Assembly (NCBI GenBank): GCA_027924585.1
Contig: BSBM01001138.1
Span: forward strand, 7,364,001-7,428,000
Source: Larix kaempferi
Taxonomy: Eukaryota > Streptophyta > Pinopsida > Pinales > Pinaceae
Direction of reading: 5' to 3'
DNA: 64,000 nt
Each line of letters begins with the position of its first letter. Position 1 is the stretch's first letter. Positions 34,901 to 46,921 of this stretch are shown in pieces. The notes under the pieces were generated by a model. It saw nothing but the letters and a program-made list of their open reading frames with translations, ran no database searches and was not told the origin of the DNA. The translations under genes were made by a program, and so were the position numbers.

Positions 34901-36452
34901 GATAAACCCTAGGTACTATAAGACTTCCATAGCTGTCAACGGTTAGTGACAAAGACTTGCAGACAATAATATTTAGCAAAGGAACAGCAGTAGACCGAGA
35001 ACTGTAACAACGACGCCACTACTTAGTATAGACTTGGAGAGGTTGCAGAGAAGGACCCGAGCCCGAAGGCGAAGAGAATGACGAGGTAGGGTTTGGTCCG
35101 GTGTTTTAAATCACCCCACACTTGGTCCTCGTTGATACACGTAGCAGTTAAATAATTCAGAAGCTGTGGGTTGAGGTTCTATAGTCCCACGAGGTCCCAA
35201 TAATTGTTAATCAATTAAACATCATCGTAAGAATATCCATTTGCAATATTATTTCATAAGTGCAAACTTGCCAAATACCATATTCATCCATTCTGTCGAT
35301 TATTGTTTTGGATTAATCATATTACTTGAATCAATAATCTTTACAAATATCGCAATGGATGATATTTTTCATCATTAAATGCTAAATAAGAACTCCTTTT
35401 TAATGTATAAAAAGATAAGTGGTGTATAAATTTTTACAATGGCTAGTCCTTGTATTATTCTTATAACAATAAAAAACTCTTGGATGAAGTCTTCAATACC
35501 TAGTATTATATTCTTAACAAACTCTTGCTTAAACAATAGCAATCGAGAATAAGATTGGACGTTGGTCTATAACATAGAACATTTGTTAAAATTTTATAAA
35601 ATCTCCAAGTTAGAAGCTATCAAGTAAATCATTACTAGATTACAAATTGATCACTAATATTTATAGCCATCTTGATGCGACAAAATAAAAGATACAATAT
35701 CTCTATCATTACTCTAAGTTACTGTAGAGAGTTAGAGCATAAATAACTGACGTTTTTATGTTGAGATAGTATTGCAGGGATGGGTAAAAACTTGCTACTG
35801 ATTCATGATGGAACTTTAACTGGCAGATAGAAAATTATACGACTTATTGTTATTCGCTAAAGAAAGACTAGACTTGTGTTATCTTAAATACACCACGTGT
35901 TATTTAAAGTGTAGTCATGAAAAACAAGTGCAGTTTCTCGATTAAAAACAACTACTTAAATCGTAAACAACAGAAGGCAGGTATCGACAAGACATAGTGA
36001 TACCTCTAACTTCCAAGCTGAGCAATTTAAAGTATAAGACAAATTTATTCTGAATTCTGAACTGAACATGAATCAAAAGTATTCTACCTTAAGGAGCTTG
36101 ATACACCTGGTTAGCATCTTTAGACCTATTCATTGAATGAGCTGGTAAAGATAAATTGACTTATGATGCCCGACATTACCTGTGTATCTGTAAGCGAAGA
36201 AAGAAATTGTTGCGTTATCTCGAAAGCTAAGTAAGCCAGTCCATCATAGCATTTTCCCCCTTGCGGTTGAAAAACAGAAAACAATCAGCAACAATTAAAG
36301 AAACTCATAATAATAATATTTAAGTACAACAAGGATCATTCCGACATCCGTACCATCACATAAGATAAACAGATAGTTAATCAACTGCATTAAATAACAT
36401 TTATTGCTATCTTAAAAATTTTAATTTTTTTTGAAAATTTTGGGATTTGACA
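31959..36452 (+). mobile_element. 5' LTR of Tekay-like gypsy (4494 bp)
   Basis: It starts TGTCACATACCCCAA after TSD GTATC and ends GATTTGACA two bases before the primer site. Its first 1085 bp match 41353-42433 and its last 1155 bp match 48295-49449, with only about a dozen differences by eye in the first block, so the element inserted recently. The middle 2254 bp (33044-35297) have no counterpart in the 3' LTR. An (AAT)n run lies near the start, and a 51-bp tandem duplication (34101-34200, 'aggtcgtaacctccctc') lies within. No long reading frame encodes a known protein. Confidence 0.9.
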
Positions 36453-36454
36453 TG

Positions 36455-36473
36455 TGGTATCAGAGCCAGGTTC
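36455..36473 (+). other. Primer-binding site of gypsy (tRNA-iMet)
   Basis: TGGTATCAGAGCCAGGTTC complements at least the last 17 bases of plant initiator-Met tRNA. It fixes the 5' LTR end and strand. Confidence 0.95.
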
Positions 36474-36620
36474 ATACACTAGGCCTGGATGTGACTCCCC
36501 TAGTTTCCGCAAAACAGTGACCATGAAAGAAAAATTTAAATACATAATGTATTAACTTATATTTTCTGTTTTATGAAGCAAAGCAGAAAAATTTCCTTTT
36601 TCTGAATCTAACAGGCAGGC

Positions 36621-37950
36621 ATGGAAAAGCTGGGAGAATATGCTGAGCAAGAATCTCCAAATACTGCGACAAGACAAATGTCGAGAGAACCTGAGACATA
36701 GGAGGTAATTGCTCACTCCTCGGAACTGATGCAGACCATAAAAGGTTTAAAGACGGAAATAGAAATAGTCAAGAAGGATAACGAATGAATTCTGAAAACT
36801 CAAGAGCAGTTAAATCAGTTGTTGATAGAAAAATTTCAGACAGAAGGAAGGAGCAAAAGAGCTGACTCAGAAGAAGCTAGCCATCAAAGAGGGTCTAAAA
36901 GGATGAAACCAGCTAAATCTGACAGCAGTTCATCATCTCAAGAAAGAAAGGAACAACATAGTTATTGTACTACTAGTGACAGCAGTGAAGCTGAGCTGCA
37001 CAGCAGAAGGAAAAAGTACAGACCTTACGAAGAGATTTTCGGGGAGTTTAAGAAAATAAAACCCCTAACTTTCAATGGAGAATCTGAGACAGGAGAAGAG
37101 GCAGAATCCTGGTTATCCGGGATGAGAAAATATTTTCAGATCTACAATTATTCAAATCAGCTGAAGGCAAGAATGGCCATATATAACCTTTCTGGAAAGG
37201 CAGATATATGGTGGCAAGACCTAAAAAGGGTCAAGGGGATCAAAGAAAAAGAAGTGAATTGGAGTACTTTTAAAAGGTACTTCAAAAAGAAATTTCTGTC
37301 CGAACAGTACTATGAGGAGAGGGCCAAGGAATTTTATGAACTGAAGCTAGGATCTATGACTATGAAGGACTTAAACAGTAAGTTCTTAAGCCTATTAAGG
37401 TATGTGCCGTATTTTGTCGAAGAGAAACCAAAAATACAGCGGTTCCTTAGCTGCCTGCCCTATCATATCAAAGACAGAATTGAATATGATAACCCCAAAA
37501 CGCTGGAAGAGGCTATGCGAAAGGCTAATTTCTGTTATGAACAGAATAAAAAGAAAGAAGGGATAGCTAGCTGGAAAGCTAAAAAGAACAGTAATCATCC
37601 TGAGTACAGGAAAAAGGAGTTTGTACCCCAGAAAAGCTTCAAAAATAACAAGAACAGAACCCTGTTTAATGATAAAAACTTCCAAGGAAGCAAAAATGGA
37701 GTTACTAATAATTCCAGTAACTTCAAGGGCAGCAAGGAGGTTCCTAACAATCACGGAAATTACACTAAGAATTTTGAACGGAAGGAGCCTGTTAAGTGTT
37801 GGGAGTGTAATGGCCCACATTATGCATCAGTTTGCCCAAATCGGAAGAAGCCAATCAGCAATATTCATACTTTACAAGATGAAATGACTGTTGGAGACTT
37901 TGCAGGGACTATGCCCCGAATAAATGCAGCATTGGAGAACCGCCAAGCTG
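36621..37950 (+). pseudogene. Gypsy gag, first part of gag-pol frame
   Basis: ATG 36621 opens MEKLGEYAEQESPN, and the frame runs without shift into pol. Stops at 36699 (TAG) and 36786 (TGA) break the N-terminus. Next come a Ser/Lys-rich, charged stretch, then the capsid-type retrotransposon Gag domain (about 37050-37530, with ESWLSGMRKYFQIY, DIWWQDLKR and FKRYFKKKFL), then a basic Asn/Lys-rich spacer and a zinc-knuckle CWECNGPHYASVC near 37797-37835. Gag would form the particle and bind RNA. I chose ATG 36621 because it is the first in-frame ATG after the primer site. Confidence 0.9.
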
Positions 37951-39800
37951 ATTATCAAACTTCCATGGTGGAAGTAGGAGGTATGATTGACAAAATCCCT
38001 GTAACTATTTTAATAGATCCGGGTGCTAGTCTTAGTTATATTTCACCCCAGCTAGTAGAAAAATGTAATTTGACTGTTGAAAGGTTTGATAATTCTTGGT
38101 CTGTGCAACTAGCTACTGGGGCAAAAAGGAAAGTAAACTGTTATGTTAAGGAATGTATCCTAGATATGGATGATTTTAAGACTACAGTTAAATTAAATGT
38201 TTTGCTACTTGGCTCTTATGACATACTCATCGGGATGGACTGGTTAGAACATCATAGGGTAGTTTTAAACTGTTTTGACAAAACTTTTAGATGTGTAAAC
38301 AATAATGGACAACCTGTAACTATTAGGGGTATTCCTAGGAAAATAGTAGTCAGGCAGATTTCTGCTTTACAACTTAAAAGGGCAGTCAGAAAAGGGTGTA
38401 AAGCCTATGCTGTAACTATTACCGATGAGACAGATAAGTCTGAAGGCAGCAAGATAACAGTAGAGGACATCCCTGTAGTAAATGAATTCATTGATGTTTT
38501 TCCAGAGGAAATCCCAGAATTACCTCCCAAAAGAGAACTGGACTTTACAATTGAACTCGTACCAGGTGCTGTACCCAGTTCAAAAGCCCCTTATCGTATG
38601 AATATTTTGGAGCTTAACGAATTGAAAACTTAGTTAAAGGAGTTAATAGACAAGAATTACATTCGACCCAGTGTATCCCCTTGGGGAGCACCAGTAATTT
38701 TTGTTAAAAAGAAGGACGAAACTATGCGACTTTGCATAGATTACCGTCAACTGAACAAGATGACGATTAAAAACAGATATCCGTTGCCTCGCATAGATGA
38801 TCTGTTTGATCAGCTACGTGGAGCTACGGTGTTCTCTAAGATAGACCTAAGATCGGGTTATCATCAGGTGAGGATTAAAGAAGAAGACATTTTCAAAACA
38901 GCTTTTAGAACAAGGTACGGACATTACGAATTTGTCGTAATGCCGTTTGGGCTTACTAATGCCCCAGCTGTCTTTATGTGCTTAATGAATAACATAATGC
39001 ATAAGTACTTAGATAAATTTGTTGTCGTATTCATCGATGACATATTAGTTTATTCTAAGAATGAAGAGGAGCATAAAGAACATTTACGTATAGTCTTACA
39101 AGAACTACGAGAGCAGTAGCTCTTTGCGAAGTTCAGTAAGTGTGACTTTTTCAAAGATGAAATCCAGTACTTAGGACACGTAGTCACCAAGGAAGGGATT
39201 TCATTTGATCCTAAAAAGATCCGGGCAATTGAGGATTGGCCAGTACCAAAAGACGTAACAGATGTTAGGTCCTTCATGGGAATTACCGGTTACTACCGGA
39301 GATTCATTGAAGGATTTTCAAAAATAGCCAACCCAATTACTTCCTTGCAAAAGAAAGGCAAGAAGTTCGATTGGAACATGAAGTGTGAAGAAAGCTTTAA
39401 GAAATTGAAGACTTTATTAACAACCGCGCATATCTTAAGAATAACAGATCCTAATAAGGATTTTGTAGTCTGCACCGACGCTTGTAATGACGGTCTAGGC
39501 GGAGTGTTGACTCAGGATGGACATGTCATTGCCTATGAGTCTAGGAAGCTGAAAATTCATGAAAAGAATTATGCCACTTATGACTTAGAATTAGCTGCTG
39601 TTATTCATGCATTAAAGATGTGGCGACACCACTTAATAGGCAGAAAATTTACTCTAATGACTGATAATAAGGGTCTGAAATACCTTTTGGACCAACCTAA
39701 CTTAAATGCAAGGCAAGCTAGATGGTTGGCATTCTTAAGTGAGTATGATTTCGAAATTCAGCACATAAAAGGAAAGGAAAATAAGGTGGCTGATGCTTTG
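37951..39800 (+). pseudogene. Gypsy protease, reverse transcriptase and RNase H
   Basis: This continues the gag frame. The aspartic protease shows ILIDPGASLSYI near 38010 (active-site Asp-Pro-Gly, as in many plant chromoviruses) and ILIGMDWLEHH near 38225. The RT shows [12 protein letters not shown] near 38655, [41 protein letters not shown] and FIDDILVYS near 39030, with both catalytic Asp present. RNase H shows TDACNDGLGGVL near 39475, DLELAAVIHALKMWRHHL and LMTDNKGL. TAG stops at 38631 and 39117 interrupt it. The sequence is otherwise well preserved. Confidence 0.95.
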
Positions 39801-41312
39801 AGCAGAAATGCAAGGCTGAATTTTGTATCAGCTAGCAGCACTTATACCTTCGATTTGAATGAACAGTTGGTTGAAGGGATAAAATCAGATGAAAATTATC
39901 AGCACTTACAAGCTACAACTAAAGAAGCACCTACAGAGAGTTTAATAAAGGGTTATAGCCTAAACAAAGAGGGGTTTTTATTATTTAAGGACATGCTGTA
40001 TGTTCCAAATGTACCTAAAGTTAAACTGTTAATTATGGACGAAGTTCATAAAACCCCTTACTCAGGGCATCCAGGCTACCAAAAGATTGTCACCATGTTG
40101 AGAAAAGAATAATTTTGGCCTAATATGAAATCTGAAACAACTGAGTATATAGCTAGATGTTTGGACTGCCAACAAGTGAAAACGGAACACCAACATCCAG
40201 CTGGGTTGCTGCAACCTTTACCTATTCCCAGCTGGAAGTGGGAAATAATCAGCTTAGATTTCATTATGGGATTACCCAAAAATCAGCATCAGAACGATTC
40301 AATTATGGTGGTAGTAGATAAATTAAGTAAATCAGCACACTTTATTCCTGTTAAAACCACTTACAAGGCTGCAAACATAGCCGATATATTTCTGAAACAG
40401 ATTTTTCGGTTACATGGCGTTCCAAAATTTATTATATCAGACAGGGATCCTAAATTCACAGGGAATTTTTGGAAATCTTTGTTCAAAGGATTAAACACAA
40501 TACTAAATTTCAGCACCTCCTTCCATCCTCAGACGGACGGACAAAATGAAAGAGTTAATTAGGTATTAGAAGATCTGCTAAGGATATATGTTAAAGACCA
40601 ACCAGGTAAGTGGGAGGATTATTTACATTTAGCAGAATTTGCATACAATAACAGCTATCAATTGTCAGCTAAGTTTAGTCCTTTTGAAATTCTGTATGGA
40701 CGTAAATGTAACACTCCCATCTCTTGGAGTAATCCAGTAGATAGATTAGTGTTAGGACCTGATTTATTGAAAGAGATGGAACAGATTGTGAAACAAGTGC
40801 AGGTAAATTTGAAGATTGCCCAGGATCGGCAAAAGAGTCAAGCAGATTTGAAAAGAACTCCTAAAGAGTTCCAGGTAGGTGAACATGTGTTCATCAAGGT
40901 AAGGCCAAAGAAGAGCTCCCTAAGACTGGGGAGTTGTGCAAAATTAGCACCACGTTACTGTGGTCCGTTTGAAATTTTATCTAGGATTGGTCAAGTTGCT
41001 TATCAACTAGCATTACCACCTAATTTAAAGGTACACAATGTTTTTCATATTTCTGTTCTGAAAAAGTATGTTCATGATACTGCTCATGTTATTGATTGGA
41101 ACATTGTACAGGTAGAACCAGAAGGGGAAATTCTGGTGGAACCGGATTGTATCCTCGGGAGGAGGGAAATTACTCTGCGGAACCGCACAATTGGACAACT
41201 GAAGGTGCAATGGAAGCACCTTAGTCCTGAAAAAGCTACCTGAGAACTGGAAAGTAAGATGCGGGAAGCATACCCAAATCTATTCCAGCAGGTGGCTGAA
41301 GATAAAGAATAA
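39801..41312 (+). pseudogene. Gypsy integrase with C-terminal chromodomain-like region
   Basis: The frame continues from RNase H. The zinc region is H-x..GHPG..C-x2-C (CLDCQQVK near 40160). The catalytic core includes SLDFIMGLP near 40255, ISDRDPKFTG near 40435 and PQTDGQNERVN near 40540, supplying Asp, Asp and Glu. After the GPFEIL module comes LPPNLKVHNVFHISVLKKY, then EGEILVEPDCIL..RE..LRNR..GQLKVQWKHLSPEKAT near 41115-41240, a chromodomain-type tail that in known elements guides integration to heterochromatin. Stops lie at 40110 (TAA), 40560 (TAG) and 41241 (TGA). The natural end is TAA at 41310. This places the element in the chromovirus lineage, probably Tekay/Del. Confidence 0.9.
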
Positions 41313-41352
41313 GTAACATCGAGGACGATGTTACATTTTAAGGGGGTGTGTA
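41313..41352 (+). other. Hairpin and polypurine tract of gypsy
   Basis: GTAACATCG-AGGA-CGATGTTAC forms a perfect 9-bp stem with a 4-base loop (41313-41334), right after the pol stop. It is followed by AAGGGGGTGTGTA, the plus-strand primer (polypurine tract), directly before the 3' LTR. Confidence 0.75.
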
Positions 41353-42433
41353 TGTCACATACCCCAATTTTGCAAAAATAATAATAATAATAATGTAATT
41401 ATTTTATTATATTCCTGAGACATGTTAAATTTAATGCTAAGTAGGAATTGATGACTCAGCAGAGTCCCCAGAAATGGAATGTAATTCTGAATATTTTATT
41501 ATTAATAAATAAATTATGGAGACAACAGCATGGGAGAGCTGTTAAAAGAGGTTACTGGTCTAACTGGTGGAGGGAACTAGGTGGAAAGGCAAAAGACAAG
41601 TGGCAGCATCCTCAAACACTTCCTAAGTTGCAGGTGGCAACTTCCCTATATTTTGGGGTCATGATTCCCCAAGAAAGTGGAATCTGAGCAGGTGGCTCAT
41701 TAATGACAGTTAACCCAACTAAGACCTAGGCAATCTTTTAAATAGTACTCAATGAACTGAGCTGGGGGTTCAGCATTGTTCTGGAGGGAGAATACATTCA
41801 GGTGAATGATATTCAGGAGTCCCATTGAGGAAGAGGGAAAATACAGTAAGGGAGTGTTTGATATAGGATGCTGCAGTAACTTGGTTCCAGTTTAGCTGTT
41901 TGGCTGAGTGAATTGTTTTGCTGCACCTAGTTCCAGCCAGGGAGACCAGAGCAAGTTCGGGGGTCCTGAGAAGTGCTGTCTGGGCACTCTACAGGAGTTG
42001 GTAGGGAGGAACAACCTCCCATTGCTGTTGTTACCCATAAATCAGGACAGGTTCTGCTACTTACTCCTATATGTTCATTAAGGATGAAATAATGCATGTT
42101 ATGTTTACTGTTAATATGTTTAAGCGATAATTAAACTGTTAGTAGATTGAATATCTCGGAATATAAGTAGTAAGATTTTTAGAAGTCACTGTGATTTTCT
42201 GAATGGTTAGTATGAGTTAATATCTTTGTTTTTACTATTATTAATGCATTTATAGTTTATACAGAAAACCATTCATACTTATACATTAGTTTATAAGCTG
42301 TAATCATAACCTAGTTTAATTATAATTCATACAGAAACACCATCCATATTTTATGCAATAGTTTATACGCTATAAGCATAACCTAGATATTATTATCTAT
42401 TAAACATAAACCCTAGCAGGAAGTAACATGAAG

Positions 42434-44280
42434 TATCAAGAAGTAACCGAAGTTGAAACAGTGACACGTGGAACGCCGTACAAGTTCGCACTCCTGTATT
42501 ATACCAAAACAGGTCACGTTGCGACATTTGGTATAACTCTCTCTCAGAGAATCCAATTGAGGTCAGACCTGTCAAGATGGAAAGCTAACAGGTCAGGCTA
42601 TCTCAGGAAACTTTTTCAGACCCTGTGGATCAAAAATTTTGGAGTTACACCAGAAACAATCAGGTACATATTTCTGTCAAAACAGAATTATTTTTTGGTA
42701 CCTTCATTCATGGCTTCCGGAATTTAGGGCTTTGGAGAAAGTTGGAATTTTTGTAATCCGAGACCACGGCTGGATGCTACTCATCAAAATAGAAATTTAG
42801 ATACCAAGATCAGAATTTTTGGTTGGGCAGAAGGCCGGGCTTGATTAGACCCTAGTTTGGGACTTTGATCAGAAAAGTGGAAAATTAGGGCTTCTGTAAA
42901 AATGGGAATTTTTGAAATCTGTGACCACGGCTGGAAGCTCCTCAGAAAAATAGAAGCTTAGAGCTTTGGATCAAACATTTTGATTGGGCAGAAGAGTGGG
43001 CTTCATCAAACCCCAGTTCAGGGTCACGTCCAGTGAATCCGGAAGTTTCAAAGGCAAAATTGAGGAGTGAAACTTTGCAGTTTTCAAAGTTTGAATATAC
43101 CAGCTTGATCAACTCATCAAGACACATATTTCTATCCTGTCAGAAGGTTGAAATTCAAATTTTGAATTTTTGGGGTTTCTCTGACAAACCCATATCCAGC
43201 TCGAAGTCTAGTTCTTGCAAATCAAGTGGATTGGGTTAATCCTAGAAGAAGATGGATTGGTCACCTACATAAGTGAAGGAGTTCCTGTTTCAGAGGGAGA
43301 TAAGGCTAAGGCTTTACATAAGGAGATTACAAGCGATCTCGACAGGTATGACTCATCGAGGTATGTTTTGAGATTTGTTCTTGATTAAGTTTATGGTATG
43401 TTTATCTTCATGTTATTACGGTTAGTACAATCTTGATTTTAGATTTGTCGTATCACCTTAACAAAATTATGAATGCATGATAGAAGATATTCATTGGTTA
43501 GGGTGTTGACACTTATAATTGTACTAATGCATTATGGTGTTGTATGAGGTTTATGTTGTCTACTAACATGAAAGGTACACCAAGAAAGACAAATCATGTT
43601 CTGGTACAAGAACATATGATCATGATAACATGAGGACAAAGATTCATCCATTGTCATGGATCTCATAGAAGATCCACTTACGAGGTATGTATAACTTGGT
43701 TTTGTAATAGTTAACCTATGAGATATACAGGTTACCAGCACAAGTCATTGAAGAAGAACAAGAAGACATCATGTGAGTATGTTAGACATAAATAGCTAGC
43801 ATGCTAATCCAGGTATGTTTTTCCTATATCAAGATAGAATCCTACCTTGTGTTAGGATCTTATACTGTTGTTGATAATGATTATTCATGAAGTCATAGGT
43901 TTGAATAATCATGATTGTATGCATATTATGTTTCTTACCATAATTGATGATATGACTAACCAGAAGAATCATGATGGTATAGGTTTGAATAATCACAGGT
44001 TTTATGCATTTTATATCTCTTATCTTGATTGATGATTCAACTAACCTGAAGAGTCATAGGTTTGAGTAATTACAGGTTTAGACATGTTATGTTTCTTATG
44101 ATTTGACTAACCATAAGAATCCTACATAAACCTTGAATGCTAATGCTTATTATTTCTGTTTGAAATGATCATGACTATACATGCTTGAGATTATTGTGTT
44201 TTAATAGTATACTAATGAATGTATGATTTTATATGAGATCACAAGGATAACTCAATCATGATACTAATAAGCATCCATAG
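42434..44280. other. Unresolved segment between gypsy LTR break and copia C coding part
   Basis: There is no domain here. A diverged tandem duplication of about 162 bp (42725-42886 and 42887-43040) shares 'ttagggctt', 'ggaatttttg.aatc', 'gaccacggctgga' and 'ttgggcagaag'. From 43330 to 44260 the DNA is AT-rich, with words like 'gaggtatgt' and 'aatcatgat' recurring. It may be the 5' half of copia C, emptied of gag by deletions. Confidence 0.4.
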
Positions 44281-44289
44281 GGACCAAGG

Positions 44290-45480
44290 ATGAATATGAG
44301 TTCAAGAACAGGTAATTCAGGAAGCAAAGATCAAGAGGGAGCACACTCCAGTTGTTCCTGCAAGAAAGAAAAGGAGCACACTTCAGTAGTTTCTGCAAGG
44401 ATGCAGATATTCAGAGGGAGTTGTCCATCTCTCTACATTCCACAACAGAAAGGTGTAGAAGAAGCTACTTCAGATTAGGACTCCAGCAGCTCCTGTAAGG
44501 AAGCAAAGACTCAGAGGGAGTCCACCCAACGAACAAACAAAGATAAGTATTTTAATTATCATTTCTTGCATATGTGTTTGTTTAAATAAAATTGTTCCTA
44601 GACTTAGGATATGTATTGTGCATATTAGAATAGTTGCATTGATGAACAATATACTACTAATATACATGGGTAAGTGGCCTATGGCACTGTACAACATTCC
44701 ATTGCTACTTATCTAGAATGAAACCTCTTTGCTGACATGTTGGGAGTTGGGCACACTCTTAACAATGTTCTGGTAGAGATTGGAAGGCATCTAGAAAGTT
44801 ACGGGATATGGATAAATGTTGTATTGAAGCATTGTCTAAGATAATTGCATGACTGTATGACATATTTCTTTATGTAAGAATTTATTCTAAAAATTATGAG
44901 ATGTTTCTAATCATGCAATTTAACCTGTTTTTGTAGGAAAGACCGTATATCTTCACCTACAAAAAGGACTACAACATTTGTTCCAGCAACAAAGATATCT
45001 ATTGAAGATATTGAAGTTCCCAGGATCTGGGATGAAGAAATGGAATGCCATGATCCTTCGATCATGAAGAATGATGTTTGGGATGTAGTCCCAAGACCTG
45101 AAGGGAAGTTTGTTATGACTTCCATATGGAACTATCAGATCAAGCATGTTGCAGATGGCAGCATAGAGAAATATAAAAGTGACAAAACAGAAGATACACC
45201 AGATGGATTCAAGACAACTTTCTTGAATGGTGTAGTTGAAGAAGAAGTGTATGTGGAGCAACCACTTGGTTCTGAGAAACATGATAGGAAATCATATATG
45301 TGCAGAACTTGGTATGGTGAAGATAGATTGATTGACGACACGCAGTGGAAGCTTACTACCGAGTTCGAGATGAAGAACTTGGGGATGATGCACTATTTGT
45401 TTTTGGCATGGAGGTGTGGTAGAGTGCAGAAGGAATCTTCCTTGGACAAGGGAAGTATGCAGTAGAGATCCTGAAGAGGT
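44290..45480 (+). pseudogene. Copia C pol remnant with internal deletions (RT part)
   Basis: A Ser/Lys-rich linker typical of the region before RT (44290-44540) is followed by 390 bp of non-coding DNA. Then come PRIWDEEMECHDPS, NDVWDVVPRPEGKFVMTS and KHVADGSIEKYKS. After that the fingers and palm are missing: the frame jumps to a TTFLNGVVEEEVYVEQPLG block, then to TEFEMKNLGMMHYLFL. The block containing LYGLKQAPRAW and the catalytic Tyr-x-Asp-Asp is absent. The pieces keep the order of plant copia RT, so the gaps are deletions. The element cannot encode RT. Confidence 0.8.
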
Positions 45481-46256
45481 TCGGGATGATGGATTGCAAG
45501 GCCATGGCCACACCTATGGCATCAAATCTGAAGCTTCTATGTGATGCTTCATTTGAGCCAGTTGATGTCTCTTTGTATCGTCAGATGATTGGGTCCTTGA
45601 TGTACCTGACGAACATGAGACCAGACATTTGCTTTGCTGTGAACACATTGGGCTAGTTCCTGACGGATCCGAGGAGTGTTTACCTGGTTGCTGTAAAGCA
45701 TGTTCTGAGGTACCTGAAGGGTACAGTGGATTATGGGCTCAAGTATGAAGAGAATCAAAAGTTTAACTTGCAGGGTTATGTTGATTCAGATTGGGCTGGC
45801 AATGATGCAGATAGGAAGAGCACATCTGGGTGTTGCTTCAGTATGGGATCCGGTGTGATCTCATGGTTTAGCAGGAAGCAGTCCTGCGTAGCACTGAGTA
45901 CAGCTGAGGCAGAGTATGTTGCAGCCTGTTCAGCTAGTTGTGAGGCAGTATGGCTACGGAAGCTACTGTCTGAGTTATTTGATCTTACATTGGAGGCTAC
46001 TGGCATCTTCTGTGATAACCAGAGTTGTGTGAAGCTGTCCGAGAACCCAGTGTTTCATCACAGGTCGAAACACATAGAGATCAAATATCACTATATCAGG
46101 GATATGGTGTAGAGAGGAGCTGTGAAGCTTCTGTATGTTGCGACAGACGAGCAGATTGCAGATGTGCTGACGAAGCCACTAGCCAGAGTGAAGTTTGAGT
46201 ACTTCAGAGAGAGGCTTGGCGTTCTTCAGATCGAGGACACTTCGAGGAAGAAGTGA
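45481..46256 (+). pseudogene. Copia C RNase H region, largely readable
   Basis: After a frame change, RYLKGTVDYGLKYEEN leads into GYVDSDWAGNDADRKSTSG (catalytic Asp), STAEAEYVAACSA (Glu) and FCDNQSCVKLSENP (Asp), ending VLTKPLARVKFEYF and IEDTSRKK with TGA at 46254-46256. One stop precedes it (TAG near 45654) and one lies at about 46110. This is the best-kept part of copia C. It lies 1.4 kb before the 3' LTR, a gap filled by minisatellites. Confidence 0.85.
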
Positions 46257-46366
46257 TGGACACATTTGTTGAATCCATTCCAAGCATGTTGGAAGGAGGA
46301 TCCTTCACATGGCTATGGATGTAAGCGCTGGATGATGAGCATCAGGATGATGTTCTGTTTTCTGCT

Positions 46367-46720
46367 TGGATATGATCAGTTGGATCATTTATGTATGTAT
46401 GCATCATATTGGATGCTGGATATGATCAGTTGGATCATTTATGTATGTATGCATAATGTTGGATGCTGGATATGATCAGTTGGATCACGTGTATGTATTT
46501 TGTATATGCATCATGTTGGATGCTTGGACCATGTATCTATATATGTATCAGGTGGATACATTGTATGATCAGGTGGATCATGTATGGTGATATGTATCAT
46601 GTATCAGGTAGATACTTGGTATGCATCAGGTGGATGCATTGATGATCAGGTGGATCATGTATGATGATATGTATCAGGTAGATACGTGGTATGCATCAGG
46701 TGGATGCATTGATGAGCTTC
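46367..46720. repeat. ~50-bp minisatellite (ggatatgatcagttggatca)
   Basis: Three near-identical units start at 46367, 46417 and 46468. Shorter related units with 'atgatcaggtggatcatgtat' and 'atgcatcaggtggatgcatt' continue to about 46720. The array lies in the copia C 3' untranslated tail. Confidence 0.8.
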
Positions 46721-46921
46721 AGGATGTTGCTCGAGATGACATGCAGCAGGATGTTGTAGTGATGATCATGGATGATGAGCTTCAGGATGTTGCTCCAGAT
46801 GACATGCAGTAGGACGTTGCAGTGATGATGATCAGGACGATCATGAGTACATCAGGATGATGTATGGTGAGTATCAGGTTGATACTCTGTGGCCGTGGAT
46901 CAGGTTGTGCAGATGAGCATG

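Noticed and set aside
36455-36473. tRNA gene fragment
   Set aside because: The match is a primer-binding site complementary to tRNA-Met beside an LTR, not a tRNA gene; the same holds at 15474, 16099 and 18783.
37395-37820. 141-codon minus-strand ORF opposite gypsy gag
   Set aside because: Antisense shadow of the gag frame, with hydrophobic composition caused by Lys/Asn-rich codons on the other strand.
36621-41312. Endogenous pararetrovirus (caulimovirid) instead of a retrotransposon
   Set aside because: LTRs, a 5-bp target duplication, integrase with a chromodomain-like tail and no movement or coat protein show a Ty3/gypsy chromovirus.
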